From Pseudomonas yangonensis (GTDB lineage Bacteria; Pseudomonadota; Gammaproteobacteria; Pseudomonadales; Pseudomonadaceae): a stretch of 64,000 nt of DNA. The stretch's first letter is position 1, and each line of letters begins with the position of its first letter. The DNA is taken from the NCBI RefSeq assembly GCF_009932725.1, contig NZ_BLJU01000005.1, positions 62,001 to 126,000 on the forward strand, read 5' to 3'. The position numbers were made by a program, and so were the translations under genes. The notes beneath the pieces are model-generated. The model ran no database searches. It worked only from the letters and a program-made list of their open reading frames with translations, and was not told the DNA's origin. Positions 33,409 through 43,069 of this stretch are shown here, piece after piece.

Positions 33409-33800
33409 GACACAACGCAGCTTACCACCCAGGACACCGCAACCCGGCCCCCGATGATCTTCACCATCGAGCTGTAAATCAGGTACGACGGGATCTGCAG
33501 CCTTGAACCAGCCGCCTCCGAAAAGATCACGCTGAACCAGCCGCCCCGGTAGCCATCTCCCAGATCAACCACCACCAACTTGTCGTCTAGATGGCTGGCT
33601 GCTCTATTGACGATCAGCTGATCACCGGGAAGACCCCAAATCCCAAGAGCGAGTCATCCCGCACGTGCACGCCCCAGACATGCGGAGTACCAGCCCCGTC
33701 AGGCGATCTAGGGAACCTCCTCCTTTCATCCTCGGCGGGTGACTGGAAGCCAGTGATACGAAGATCAGCTACCTCGGCGAGCAGGCGCTCTCGTAGTCGC
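33409..33800 (-). pseudogene. umuD-like relic
   Basis: Translated pieces in two minus-strand frames match UmuD/RulA: ITGFQSPAEDERRR (the G-F-P-S-P-A cleavage-region block), a degenerate RDDSLLGFGV where GDSM…G is expected, then after a frameshift PGDQLIVNRAASHLDDKLVV, with a WFSVIF segment. The catalytic serine motif is damaged and the frame broken, so it is non-functional. Together with the umuC relic it marks an old mutagenic-repair operon of the kind common on integrative elements and plasmids. Confidence 0.7.
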
Positions 33801-34142
33801 TCACCACGAGCGAGAATTGAAAGAGACATAAAGGCACTGCCAAGTCCTGTGCATGCATTCAAGATGATAAAGCTTTGCTCAATCAAAGACTGCCGCAACG
33901 CCGACAAGAGGATGCTCCCAGCGGTCAGTTCCTCTATGCAGATACGGACTTGGCTTTTGCCCTGAAAAGCACCTACAACGCACAGACAGAAGGAAGAGCC
34001 GCAGGAGTACTTTTTGTACAGCCCCAAGAGTACTACGCAAGCTAACAAAGTTCGTAGGGCAAGCTGTAGCCACAGTCGACTGAGCATTTTGACGCGCCTG
34101 TGATAGCTACCCCTTCTATACGGAGCAGAGCTGCTCGGGTGC
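33801..34142. other. Intergenic/relic region
   Basis: About 340 bases between the umuD relic and the stop of the SNF2-like helicase. Only degenerate frames; no recognisable gene, terminator or repeat. Confidence 0.4.
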
Positions 34143-37100
34143 CTATGAGAGTTCCGATAGCTCCGGCTGGTACAAAACCGGCGCCAACCGGATCATCAAC
34201 TGACGTTTCAGATAGGCCAATGCATCGCTATCAAGATCCAAGCTTTTCAAATGCTCGAGCAACTCGCTTTGCCCGGGCTGGCCAAATGCCAGGCGATAGA
34301 GAGATAGTATCTTCTGCATATTAGGATACCGCCGAGCCTCCTCGCTAAAGGCTAGGCTTGGAATCAAGCGACGAATCTTCGCGTCGCCCTGCGGATAGTG
34401 CCAATACGGCACAAGATCGGTTCCCCAAGCAGGGCTCTCAGCAGCCTTAAATAACGACTCCCAATTTGTCGAAGGCGTTTCGGCCCCGGTCACTGCCTGT
34501 ACCACCCGCCGCCTGACCACCAGCGACTGATAGCGATTAACCCGTCCTTCACGTTGTTCCAGATCAATGGGGTTGCTGGGCAGGTTCCAGTGCACCACCT
34601 CACTGCAGTACCAGTGAAAGTCCAACCCCTCCTGGCCGATGGAAGTCGATGCCAGGACAAAGGGGCGAAACGGCGAGTTGAAGCTTTCCCGAATGCTGAC
34701 AATGCGAACCTGGCCGGCATCGTCCGTAGACTTCTGCGCGCCTAGCGGCACCGCGTAATGGCAGCGCAGGTGGGTGTCGTCCTGGTCGCGGTCGAGCTTC
34801 CATACCTTCACGCTCGACGGCGAGGTACGCAGCACGTTTTCCAGGGTCGACACGACGCCGTCAAGTGAGCGGTCGGGGGCCAGCAGATAGATGTACTCCT
34901 CCAGCATAGCCTGGATACCGCCATCGGCGCAGTATCGGACAATGCCGCGCCACGGGTGCTCGGCGTCCAGCCGTCTAGCAATCGCACTGCCGGCCACCCC
35001 GTTGAACAGGCTAACGAACCCCAGCGCCACCCGGCTTGCAGGCCCTTGCAAGCAGCCCTGCTGTGGGTAGTACTGCTTGAGGGCGCGGTGCGCGCAGACC
35101 GCCGGCGACCCTAGCGCCAGCCTGGCAAGGTGCTCCGCCAGGTCGGCCGGCATGGCACCTAGCTCGTCCAGCTTGTCCAAGTGATCGGTAACTTCACCCG
35201 CACGCTGTTGCACGCCCCCGGGCACCAGGCTCGACAGGGCTTCGAGCCAATCGCTCGTCCAACGTCCATGAACCTGGTCCAGCAACATCGGCGCGAACAG
35301 ATACCAGTAATGGCTTTTGTGCCCTCCCCTGTACCTGCGCTTGAACGGCGCCAGCTGTTGTTTGAAGTGCCGGGTCAGTTCATCGATCCGCTGCTTCAGG
35401 GTGGCTGACGAGCGCTGGACAGGTATGTCGATCAGGCAGCGCGCGGGGTAGATCAATGACCAGTTAGCCAGGTCGCCACTGTCGAGCTTGATCACCGCGC
35501 GCCTCTGCTGGGCATGGGTGTCTTGCGCGTCCTGGCTCAACCCCGCGCGGCGCCTGCTGAAATACTCGGTTTTATCGGTGAGGTGCTGCTGCACCCGCCG
35601 CTCCGCTTCGTAGCTGACCAGGCCGCTGACCATCCGCGGCACCATGGCCCAAGACGAGAACAACAGCGTCTTGCTGAATTGTTCATGGCCTGCGAAAAAG
35701 CCCTCGAGCGGATAGTGCGGCCAGCTGGGCGGCAGCCACAGCAGCATCTCCGGGCCGGCCTTGCGCCCCTGTGCGAACAGATGGGTTGTCAGCCAGCGAA
35801 CCTGGGGGTTGGGTGCTTCACGGGCAACGTCGAGCGTGAACTTGTGCACCCGCTCGCGGGGCAGCCAGAGCTGCTTGTTGGCGTTGATGCGCTTGAGCGC
35901 TTGCGGCGAGCGCTGGTAATGGCGCTGCAACAGCTGCTGGATGTTGTAGCCGGTACTGAACGACAACGGCCAGGCCGCCGATTTGAAAAAGCGCATGAGT
36001 TGGCTGGCCAGCTGTCGCGCGCTGTCGTTTTCGAGCAGTACGGCGAGCTGGTCGAGTGCCACGTAGGCACGGATATCGTCAGCCCGCAGTTCAGGCCCGG
36101 GTCGAGCAGGATGCGCATCGATCAGGCCATCGACATCCTGCGCTATTTGGCCGCGTTCCGTACGGCAGATCAGCGGGCGCAACAGGCGCTCCACCGCTCG
36201 CCTGGACGCGTCATCCAGGGCCCTGGCGTTGACGCTGTCGGCGCCCAGGCGCAGCAGCTCGGCCTGCAACGCCTTGCGCGCCGGCTCATACTCCGGCAGC
36301 GGTGACAGGCTCAGAAACGTCAGAATCTGCTTCAGTTTGCTCAAATGGCTGTCATCGTTCTCGTCTTCCGCCACCGTGCTCATGGCCTTGAAGGGTGTAG
36401 CCGAGAGCAGCAGCACCTTGCACTCGCGCTTCCGACTGAAGATCTCCCGAGCGATCAGCGACTGCTCGTTGTCCTCGGCTTGATCCAGCAAGCTTTCAAA
36501 ACGCTGAAACTCGTCGAGGATGAACAGGTCGGCACGCAGCTGGGTGGCGCAGCACTGCGCAAACAGCACTCGCAGCGTGCGCATCACCTCGCGCTTGCTG
36601 GCGCGGTGGCGCTGGGCACGCAGGCCGGCAACGCTGCGCAACTGCTCCAGCAGGCTCTGCCCCTTGTCTGGCTGCGCGCAGTCGATCTGCGCAAGGAAGG
36701 CGTCCACGATCGGCTCGATCAAGCCTTGTCGCTCGATCTGGCGCAGCTCATCCTCCCACCCCTTGGCATCCTGTACCCTGTCCTGAAACAGCGCCGTCAA
36801 GCTGCGACGCGAGCCTTTCAGCTGCGGGTGGCGCAGCAACGCCGCCAGGATGATGCCCCGTTCACGCCGATTGCCAGTGCCCTTGGTCAACGCAAACGAC
36901 GTGGCCGGAGTGAGCGTGCATATTTCCAGCACCGCATCTTCGTGCTCGGGCTGACAGAGGGCGACGTGGGCCAGGCGTTCATAGGAAGGTTGACGAACCC
37001 AGCCACTATCGCTGGGAAATACCGCCAGCTTGGTAAGGTTCTCGGCGGCTAGGCTCAGGTTGGAACAGATATAGGTGACCCGCATGGGCTCGCGCTTGCG

Positions 37101-37313
37101 CCAGTCACGCAACATCGACACGATCAGGCCCTTTGCGACGATCGTCTTGCCCAGCCCTACCTCATCGGCCACCAGCACCCGCCCGCCATGTTGCGGGTCA
37201 TTGAACTGCGCACTGATGCGCTCGACCGTGGCGCGCTGAAAGTCCTTGAGTTTGCACCAGGTGCGCTGCAGGGCCAGCTCGATGCTTTCGCGATCCGTTA
37301 CACACCCAGTCAT
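34143..37313 (-). CDS. SNF2-like SF2 helicase of defence-type operon
   Basis: 1056 residues. Helicase motifs in order: I DEVGLGKT (50-57), a DExx box FILDEFQRFE, III LLLSATPF, and the C-terminal half with FVLASTSIGQEGLDFHWYC (V) and PIDLEQREGRVNRYQS (VI). The ~450-residue insert between the two lobes is unassigned. DEVGLGKT and the EGLDFH…REGRVNR pattern mark it as an SNF2/Rad54-type double-strand DNA translocase, as seen in DISARM and related systems. It is the last gene of a leftward operon: its ATG overlaps the stop of the PLD gene (ATGA), which in turn overlaps the DUF6361 gene. Predicted DNA or RNA translocase working with the PLD nuclease. Confidence 0.9.
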   Translation of the reverse strand: MTGCVTDRESIELALQRTWCKLKDFQRATVERISAQFNDPQHGGRVLVADEVGLGKTIVAKGLIVSMLRDWRKREPMRVTYICSNLSLAAENLTKLAVFPSDSGWVRQPSYERLAHVALCQPEHEDAVLEICTLTPATSFALTKGTGNRRERGIILAALLRHPQLKGSRRSLTALFQDRVQDAKGWEDELRQIERQGLIEPIVDAFLAQIDCAQPDKGQSLLEQLRSVAGLRAQRHRASKREVMRTLRVLFAQCCATQLRADLFILDEFQRFESLLDQAEDNEQSLIAREIFSRKRECKVLLLSATPFKAMSTVAEDENDDSHLSKLKQILTFLSLSPLPEYEPARKALQAELLRLGADSVNARALDDASRRAVERLLRPLICRTERGQIAQDVDGLIDAHPARPGPELRADDIRAYVALDQLAVLLENDSARQLASQLMRFFKSAAWPLSFSTGYNIQQLLQRHYQRSPQALKRINANKQLWLPRERVHKFTLDVAREAPNPQVRWLTTHLFAQGRKAGPEMLLWLPPSWPHYPLEGFFAGHEQFSKTLLFSSWAMVPRMVSGLVSYEAERRVQQHLTDKTEYFSRRRAGLSQDAQDTHAQQRRAVIKLDSGDLANWSLIYPARCLIDIPVQRSSATLKQRIDELTRHFKQQLAPFKRRYRGGHKSHYWYLFAPMLLDQVHGRWTSDWLEALSSLVPGGVQQRAGEVTDHLDKLDELGAMPADLAEHLARLALGSPAVCAHRALKQYYPQQGCLQGPASRVALGFVSLFNGVAGSAIARRLDAEHPWRGIVRYCADGGIQAMLEEYIYLLAPDRSLDGVVSTLENVLRTSPSSVKVWKLDRDQDDTHLRCHYAVPLGAQKSTDDAGQVRIVSIRESFNSPFRPFVLASTSIGQEGLDFHWYCSEVVHWNLPSNPIDLEQREGRVNRYQSLVVRRRVVQAVTGAETPSTNWESLFKAAESPAWGTDLVPYWHYPQGDAKIRRLIPSLAFSEEARRYPNMQKILSLYRLAFGQPGQSELLEHLKSLDLDSDALAYLKRQLMIRLAPVLYQPELSELS

Positions 37314-39085
37314 GCTTTGCTCCTAGAAAACGCCTGGTACTGTGCCCACAAACTGTGAAGCTCCGGGGGGATCAGGTTCTCGGTGTCGGCCAGCTTCGCC
37401 AGAATATCGTCGATGCGTTGCAGCTTTTGCGGCTGGCGAGCAGCACACCGCAGCAGCGCTTCATGCAGCGGGCCGCCAAGCATCTGGCCGATGAGCGAGT
37501 CAGCATCGCTGCCGTTGCCTGCTCCATCCCTCGCGCGGGTGTCGAAATGGTGGGCATGCGTGGGGCTGAGCAGCCTGTGAAGGTAGGCCAGCAGCTTGTG
37601 CGGACTGTCGATCAGGGTGGTGGTGATGTGCTGCTCGCGATTGTCGCCACCGTCGATCTCCAAGCGCAGCTTGATCATCTGTTCACTCGCCACCTCGGCC
37701 CCGGTGAGCACCCGCAGTATCAGGAAAGCGCTGACCTGGGCGAGCTCCATGCCCTCCCACATCAGGCGCGGGGCTAGCACCTGGGGCTGCCCACTGACCA
37801 GCGGCTGCGCCTCGATCACCCAGTTGCCCTCGGCTTCCAGTACCTCTGGCGGGCACTCGATGAAGCAGGTGTAGGTGCCATTGGCGTCGGCCACCGCACG
37901 CATGCACCAGTCGGCATCGATCAACCGGTACAACAGCCTGCGCAGGCAGGCCTCGGTTGGCTGCTCGGGCTGCAACGACAATCCACCAAAACCATGGGGC
38001 ACGAAGACCCCATTGGGTTCCTGCTCGCCACCCAACAGTTCGGCACGCAGTTGCTGCGCCGATTGCCGGGCGTTGCTGCTCGACAGGCGCAACATGAACT
38101 CGGTATTGCGCGGCTGAGCACCGATGCCGCCCAGCGCTGCCCGGGTGGCATTGGCCGAGCCCACATGCCAGTGGCTGACCGGCCCCTCCTGCAGCACAAC
38201 CATCTTGGCGTGCAGATCCTGCGCACGGGCGTGGCTGAGTTCATCCTCAGCGTCGATCAGGCGGGGGTTGAGCGCGTAGCACTCCCAGCCTTGCAACCGC
38301 TCCTGGCCCAGGCGGTCGAGCTCCTGCGCACGGCTGAACAGCCAACGGCGGGTGCGGCCCTGCCCAAGCTGTTCGAGGGCATCGGCATGCAGAAACGGCG
38401 ACATAACCATCACGGTGTCAGCCTTCGGGCATGACAGCAGGGGCGACTGCCCGGGTTGCCCGGGCAAGGTGCCCAAGGCACTGAAGCCATCCGGCCTGTC
38501 CCAGGTGACCCGCGCCAGCTCCTTGGCCAGCAACGCCAGCTCGCTGCGGAAGTCCTCGGCGCCAGGCATTAATGCCTTGAGCAGCGCTACCAGCCCTTGG
38601 TTGTCGTCACTGCGGGCGCCAGTCAACTCGCCCTCCAGCGCCACTGCAAGGTCCCAGCTGCGGTCGAAGGTCATGTTGCGCGACATGACCAGCAACCGGT
38701 AACGCACCCTCTTGCCCTGATCGATGAAGCGCAGCAACCACAGCTTGGGGTGGAACGCACTGAAGGCTTGCGTCGGCACCTGGGGCACCAACAAGGGTTC
38801 GAGCAGGGAGAAAAGCAGGTTGAACTGGCGAGGCACCTTGATACAGCCTTGCTGGAAGAACACCTTGACCTTGCCCTTGAGCTGGCTGATCGCCTCGAGC
38901 AGGGCCAGCTTGTCGGCCTTCAGGTCGCCTTCGGGCGTGCAACTGAACGACAGCGCCAGTGGAAGGCACAGCAAGGTCTCGAGGTCCAGCGAGTAGGTCG
39001 TTGCCACCGCGTGGCTCAAGGTAAAACCTTCAGGCGCAGTTAGCTTGTCGCCGTAGTCGATGCGGTCAGCATGCGGATTCAGCAT
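37310..39085 (-). CDS. Phospholipase-D-family protein, leftward operon
   Basis: 591 residues from the ATG at 39085, preceded by AGGAGGGCTTGGC; the frame runs upstream to 39163 inside DUF6361. One clear HKD-type motif: LHAKMVV (H292, K294) followed by VGSANATRAAL; a second, weaker half may lie in the N-terminal region (YRLLVMSRNMTFDRSWDLAVAL). PLD-fold proteins of this type act as nucleases in defence systems (DISARM DrmC, Mokosh MkoB, Zorya-like loci). Start and stop overlap both neighbours, giving strict translational coupling. Nuclease activity is inferred. Confidence 0.85.
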   Translation of the reverse strand: MLNPHADRIDYGDKLTAPEGFTLSHAVATTYSLDLETLLCLPLALSFSCTPEGDLKADKLALLEAISQLKGKVKVFFQQGCIKVPRQFNLLFSLLEPLLVPQVPTQAFSAFHPKLWLLRFIDQGKRVRYRLLVMSRNMTFDRSWDLAVALEGELTGARSDDNQGLVALLKALMPGAEDFRSELALLAKELARVTWDRPDGFSALGTLPGQPGQSPLLSCPKADTVMVMSPFLHADALEQLGQGRTRRWLFSRAQELDRLGQERLQGWECYALNPRLIDAEDELSHARAQDLHAKMVVLQEGPVSHWHVGSANATRAALGGIGAQPRNTEFMLRLSSSNARQSAQQLRAELLGGEQEPNGVFVPHGFGGLSLQPEQPTEACLRRLLYRLIDADWCMRAVADANGTYTCFIECPPEVLEAEGNWVIEAQPLVSGQPQVLAPRLMWEGMELAQVSAFLILRVLTGAEVASEQMIKLRLEIDGGDNREQHITTTLIDSPHKLLAYLHRLLSPTHAHHFDTRARDGAGNGSDADSLIGQMLGGPLHEALLRCAARQPQKLQRIDDILAKLADTENLIPPELHSLWAQYQAFSRSKA

Positions 39086-40290
39086 GCCAAGCCCTCCTGA
39101 ATATCGCGCAGTACATTGCGCACCTGTGCCCAGCGGTAGTCCAGCCGCGCCATGCCATGCCATTTGAAGTCTTCGGGCAGGCGCCTGTTGAGGATGCTGC
39201 GCTGGTTCTTGTTGGCCCTGGCTTGCGCTTCGATCAATCTGTCCAGCTCAGCCTCCCGGGCATTGCCGGCAATCCCCCGCGCCCAGTTATCCAGAAATGC
39301 CCTGGTGTGATCGGGTAGCACAACCTGGGTGTGCGCCAGCCATTGCCCAATCTCCTGCGGCTGGGCATGCGCCTGCGAGCGCCAGGCGTCCCATTCATCG
39401 CTGTAGCTGTTCAGCAAGGGTCGGTATTCGGCACCGTTACGCACCAGCAGGATATTCAAGCGCAGATGGGCACCATAAATCAGCTCACTGAACGCCTGCG
39501 CCATGGCCACATTGTCGCGCGTCTGGCGAGGCAGTTGCGCCTGGCCGCCCACCCAGGCGGCCAGCGCAGGGAACCCGTCCCGCCCCTTGACCAGCGCCTG
39601 CTCGCGCAGACCGGATCGTTCAAGCTCGGTGGCGAGGTTGTACTCGGGGCCCGCCTTGAATTTTTCACTCAGGAAACGCGCCTCCGACTCGGTCAGTTCG
39701 ATGCTGACGCTGGCAAGCCAGTCCGGCTCATAGCGATCCAGGTGAACGAGCCGCGACGGGCTGTAGGCGTCGCTGTCATCCCCCGCCTCGTCCGGCTGAG
39801 CTTCCCAGGGTTCATCTGCCGAGCCGACGGCCTGCGCGAACTGACGCAGCGACCCTTGGGTATAGATCAGCTTCCAGGTGCGCAAGCCGACCCAGTAGAT
39901 GGACGATGGTTGCCTGGAAACCCGTTCGCCTTTCTGCAGGGAAAACCCGGATATACCGGTCTGCCCAGAGTCACGGTGGCGCTCCCTGAGCAATTCAGAA
40001 AGCTGCGCCTCCTGCTCTTCCAGGTAGTGACCGAATGGCTGCTTGCGCTGGCGCGCACAACTGAGCTGCAAGTAATCGCGGATGATCCGCGGCACGCTGA
40101 TGAAATACTTGGCCCGGGTCTGCAGGGTGGAAAACCCGGGGAACATCAAGTCGGCGAACGCATCGCGCAAGCCTCCGATGCCCAGTTCGTCCAGCGTGCC
40201 GGGTTGTGCAAGCTGGCTGAGCGCATGCTTGACCCGATCACGGTCTTCGTTAGAAAAGTCCACCCATCCCAGTTGGCTACGGTTCGACAC
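39079..40290 (-). CDS. DUF6361 family protein
   Basis: 403 residues when started at the GTG at 40290, nine bases after AAGGAG; the open frame reaches an ATG at 40350 but with no good ribosome-binding site. The start SNRSQLGWVDFSNEDRDRV and FPGFSTLQTRAKYFISVPRII (trimmed here) match DUF6361, whose members open with a GW(I/V)DFS block. No catalytic motif is evident. Its function is unknown; I recall members beside PLD and helicase genes in defence islands. It is the first gene of the leftward operon and overlaps the PLD gene (ATGCTGA). No sigma-54 promoter is visible on this strand. Confidence 0.8.
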   Translation of the reverse strand: MSNRSQLGWVDFSNEDRDRVKHALSQLAQPGTLDELGIGGLRDAFADLMFPGFSTLQTRAKYFISVPRIIRDYLQLSCARQRKQPFGHYLEEQEAQLSELLRERHRDSGQTGISGFSLQKGERVSRQPSSIYWVGLRTWKLIYTQGSLRQFAQAVGSADEPWEAQPDEAGDDSDAYSPSRLVHLDRYEPDWLASVSIELTESEARFLSEKFKAGPEYNLATELERSGLREQALVKGRDGFPALAAWVGGQAQLPRQTRDNVAMAQAFSELIYGAHLRLNILLVRNGAEYRPLLNSYSDEWDAWRSQAHAQPQEIGQWLAHTQVVLPDHTRAFLDNWARGIAGNAREAELDRLIEAQARANKNQRSILNRRLPEDFKWHGMARLDYRWAQVRNVLRDIQEGLAC

Positions 40291-40383
40291 CCTGTCTCGC
40301 TCCTTGTCCTCTTCGCGCAGGTGCCACAGGGTATAGCTTTTAGCCACCATCCGTTAAGCTCGTTCATCAAACGGGACAAATTC

Positions 40384-40397
40384 GTCCATAGATGGAC
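40384..40397. promoter_or_regulatory. Putative activator site (UAS) for the sigma-54 promoter
   Basis: Perfect palindrome GTCCAT-AG-ATGGAC, about 78 bases upstream of the -24 element, a usual distance for an enhancer-binding activator. A partly overlapping GGAC…GTCC repeat lies just to its left. Proposed target of the activator encoded at 45700-47106; no direct evidence. Confidence 0.55.
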
Positions 40398-40444
40398 ATA
40401 CATGACCAAAAAAGCGTTCGCCCATGAATAAAAATTAACTTATA

Positions 40445-40457
40445 AATCAATAGATTG
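40445..40457 (+). promoter_or_regulatory. IHF consensus site
   Basis: AATCAATAGATTG fits the IHF consensus WATCAANNNNTTR exactly and lies between the UAS palindrome and the -24/-12 promoter, next to an A/T tract. DNA bending by IHF at this position is standard in sigma-54 promoters. Confidence 0.6.
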
Positions 40458-40474
40458 AGCACTAAGCCCGCTTA

Positions 40475-40489
40475 GGCACAGCGCTTGCA
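40475..40489 (+). promoter_or_regulatory. Sigma-54 (-24/-12) promoter
   Basis: GGCACAGCGCTTGCA: GG at 40475-40476 and GC at 40487-40488 with exactly ten bases between, and near-perfect match to (T)GGCAC-N5-TTGCA (the preceding base is A instead of T). Expected start of transcription is near 40500, 26 bases before the helicase ATG. It drives the operon whose last gene encodes a sigma-54 activator. Confidence 0.8.
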
Positions 40490-40525
40490 ACGGACCCTGC
40501 CGACAGTACCAACAGGAATTGACTG

Positions 40526-43069
40526 ATGGCTTTGCTCTACTACCAAAACCTTCAACACCACCGCCCCGACGTTCTCATGCGCCGGGTTTTTCATGGCCTC
40601 AAAGACTTCAACGAGTTCCTTCAGGTCTCTGAGAAGCATCTCAGCAGCGACCACGCCGTCAAGCGGCTGGGCTGGGCGGCCGCCTTCCGGCCGGATGGCC
40701 TCGACGATAACCCCGCGGGCTTCTGGATCAGCCTGGAGCCGCCCGAAGACCGGCCCAGCGAACCGGAAGCGACCTTCCGTGCGTTTCTCGACGAAGACGC
40801 GCGCGAGGTCTACGAATCTGCTGCGCCCGATCGCCTGGGCGTGCAGTTCAGGTTCAATCGCCAGCGTTCCCTGCGCATCCTCGACCGCGACCCCGCCGGC
40901 CAGCGGCTGCTGCTGGAGCGCCAACCCAGCGAGAGCCAGTTATTGCTGCGCCCCAACACCAATACGCTCCGGCGCCAGCAGGAGGCCATCGCTTGCCTAC
41001 AGGACACCCCTTCGGTCGGGCACCGTCCATTGCTGCGCCTGCTGGAGAGCCACGACCATGCGCGCTGGCCAGAGCTGGCTGCCCCTGCCCTGGCGGGCGA
41101 CGCCTGGAAGCTGCTGCTGGATCTTGAACGCCCCGGTACCGACGAGCAGCGCCGCTTCGTCGAACAGGCCTTGCACACCACTGATTTCATGTTGCTGGAA
41201 GGCCCGCCAGGCTCTGGTAAAACCACCGCGATCTGCGAGCTGATCCTGCAGATGGCCGAACAGGGCAAGCGAGTACTGTTGTGTGCCTCGACCCACGTGG
41301 CCGTCGACAATGTCCTGGAAAAGCTCATGGACGCCCGCAACCGCCATCGCGACCAGATCATCCCCATCCGTATCGGCGATACCCGCAACGTTTCCGAAAA
41401 ATCCCGCAAATGGCAGCTGGAGACTTTTCGCACAACCGAGCGCAAGCGCCTACAAGCGGCATTGAGCCGTCAGCAAAACCCGAGCCAGGCGCAACGGACA
41501 CTGCTCGATGCGCTGCGCCAGGATGATCACGTGATCACTGAACTGGTCCTGAGCACCGCCAACCTGACCTGCGGCACCACCACAGGCATCCTGCAGCACC
41601 CGGACCTCAAGCGCAGGCACAGCAACCACCCTCCATACGACATGCTGATTCTCGACGAGGCCTCCAAGACCACGTTCCACGAATTTCTCGTCCCCGCCGT
41701 ACTGGCAAAGCGCTGGGTCATCGTTGGCGATCCGCTGCAGCTCGCACCTTTCGTGGATGATCAGGCCATGGCAGCGAACCTTGACGCCTGCCTGCCCAAG
41801 GCAGGGCTGCGCAACGCCTGCGTCGATGCGTTCATGGCCCGCCATAAAAAGCGTGGCTGCGTGATCGCCAACCCCGACGCACAGGCGCGCCAGGCCTACA
41901 TGGCTCAAGCCAACGCATTGGGGGTAAAGCTTGCCCAGGCGGAGGAGCCCGCCTCACTGGAGGATGCCTGGATCGTGCTGGGGGCAGGCGAAACCCTCGG
42001 CGCACGCCTGGATGAGCTGCCGCTGGATGCCACCCTTGTGCGCGGCCAAGCCCCGGCCATGCTCGAGCGCCGTGCAGCAGCAGCCCGCCGGCGGATCCCG
42101 CGCCTGAGTGTCGCAGAGCCCGTGCCAGACTGGAGTATGGAGGTTGCGTGGCGCATCAATGCCGAGTACGAGCAACGCCACGCCAGCCAGGACGACCGCT
42201 CAGAACAAACGCGCATAGCCCGCCAGATCGAGGCCTTGATGCCGGTCGAAGGTTCAGGGGCGACACCCGATCATGTGAACAGGAACGTCGATCGGGTACG
42301 CAAGGTGGTCCTGCCCTCGATCCTCGAATCCCTGCAGGAAGGGTTTGGCCGCAACCGGCAAGCACGAAACGGCAACGCGCTGAGCGACGGCCTGCCCGAG
42401 GCGGTCCTGGCTTCACGGCACGTACGGCTGAGTCATCAGCACCGCATGCACCCCGATATCGCGGCGTTTTCGCACCAGCATATCTATCAGGGCCAGGCGC
42501 TGTTCAGCCCGGCGCGTATGACCGCCGAGCGCACCTGGAGCTACGACCGGCACCCCACCACCTGGCGGCATGTCAAGGCACGCTACGATGGCCAAGCGGA
42601 CAACAATCCGGCCGAGGTCGAAGAGCTCATCGCAGAACTCAAGCGCTTCGAGCGTTGGGCTGGTAAAAACCGCAGGGATGATGGCCACCCCTGGGAGGTC
42701 GCGGTGCTCACCTATTACCGCGGGCAGGAGCGGGCATTGCGCAACGCGCTACGCAAGTGGTCTGCCAACGGCCATGCCCAGCACCATTTCGCCAGGGGCG
42801 CGAAAGGCAGCCCGTTCATCACCCTGAACCTGTGCACCGTCGATCGTTTCCAGGGGCACGAAGCCGACTTGGTGCTGCTGTCGCTGGTACGCAATCACAT
42901 AACCCCCTTCCTGCGCAGCCCGAACCGCCTGAATGTCGCCCTGACCAGGGCGCGCTACTGCCGGATCATCGTGGGCGATCGCCATGCCCTGGGTAAAGAC
43001 AAGGACAGCCTGCTCGGCAAACTCGCCGCTGAAAAGACCTGGGAGACCTCGCTGCATGAAAAACACTGA
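40526..43069 (+). CDS. Upf1/Dna2-like superfamily I helicase
   Basis: 847 residues. SF1 motifs: I GPPGSGKTT (226-234), Ia CASTHVAVDNVLEKL, II LILDEASK, III WVIVGDPLQLAPF, IV RLSHQHRMHPDIAAF, V TVDRFQGHEADLVLLSLVRN and VI NVALTRARYCRIIVG. The COG1112/AAA_11-AAA_12 arrangement is that of Dna2/Upf1 helicases acting on RNA or single-stranded DNA, also used by Mokosh-type defence. The N-terminal 200 residues and an insert before motif IV (about 440-640) are unassigned. It is the first gene after the sigma-54 promoter, with CAGGAATTGACTG before the ATG; the next gene starts inside its last codons. Confidence 0.93.
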   Translation: MALLYYQNLQHHRPDVLMRRVFHGLKDFNEFLQVSEKHLSSDHAVKRLGWAAAFRPDGLDDNPAGFWISLEPPEDRPSEPEATFRAFLDEDAREVYESAAPDRLGVQFRFNRQRSLRILDRDPAGQRLLLERQPSESQLLLRPNTNTLRRQQEAIACLQDTPSVGHRPLLRLLESHDHARWPELAAPALAGDAWKLLLDLERPGTDEQRRFVEQALHTTDFMLLEGPPGSGKTTAICELILQMAEQGKRVLLCASTHVAVDNVLEKLMDARNRHRDQIIPIRIGDTRNVSEKSRKWQLETFRTTERKRLQAALSRQQNPSQAQRTLLDALRQDDHVITELVLSTANLTCGTTTGILQHPDLKRRHSNHPPYDMLILDEASKTTFHEFLVPAVLAKRWVIVGDPLQLAPFVDDQAMAANLDACLPKAGLRNACVDAFMARHKKRGCVIANPDAQARQAYMAQANALGVKLAQAEEPASLEDAWIVLGAGETLGARLDELPLDATLVRGQAPAMLERRAAAARRRIPRLSVAEPVPDWSMEVAWRINAEYEQRHASQDDRSEQTRIARQIEALMPVEGSGATPDHVNRNVDRVRKVVLPSILESLQEGFGRNRQARNGNALSDGLPEAVLASRHVRLSHQHRMHPDIAAFSHQHIYQGQALFSPARMTAERTWSYDRHPTTWRHVKARYDGQADNNPAEVEELIAELKRFERWAGKNRRDDGHPWEVAVLTYYRGQERALRNALRKWSANGHAQHHFARGAKGSPFITLNLCTVDRFQGHEADLVLLSLVRNHITPFLRSPNRLNVALTRARYCRIIVGDRHALGKDKDSLLGKLAAEKTWETSLHEKH

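Noticed and set aside
40290..40350. Possible sigma-54 promoter for the leftward operon (TGGCAC on the minus strand)
   Set aside because: The -12 half is CGAA instead of TTGC at the required spacing, so it does not qualify.
39331..40431. 366-codon plus-strand frame crossing the DUF6361 start and the UAS
   Set aside because: Antisense to DUF6361 and running into the promoter region; composition is that of a shadow frame.
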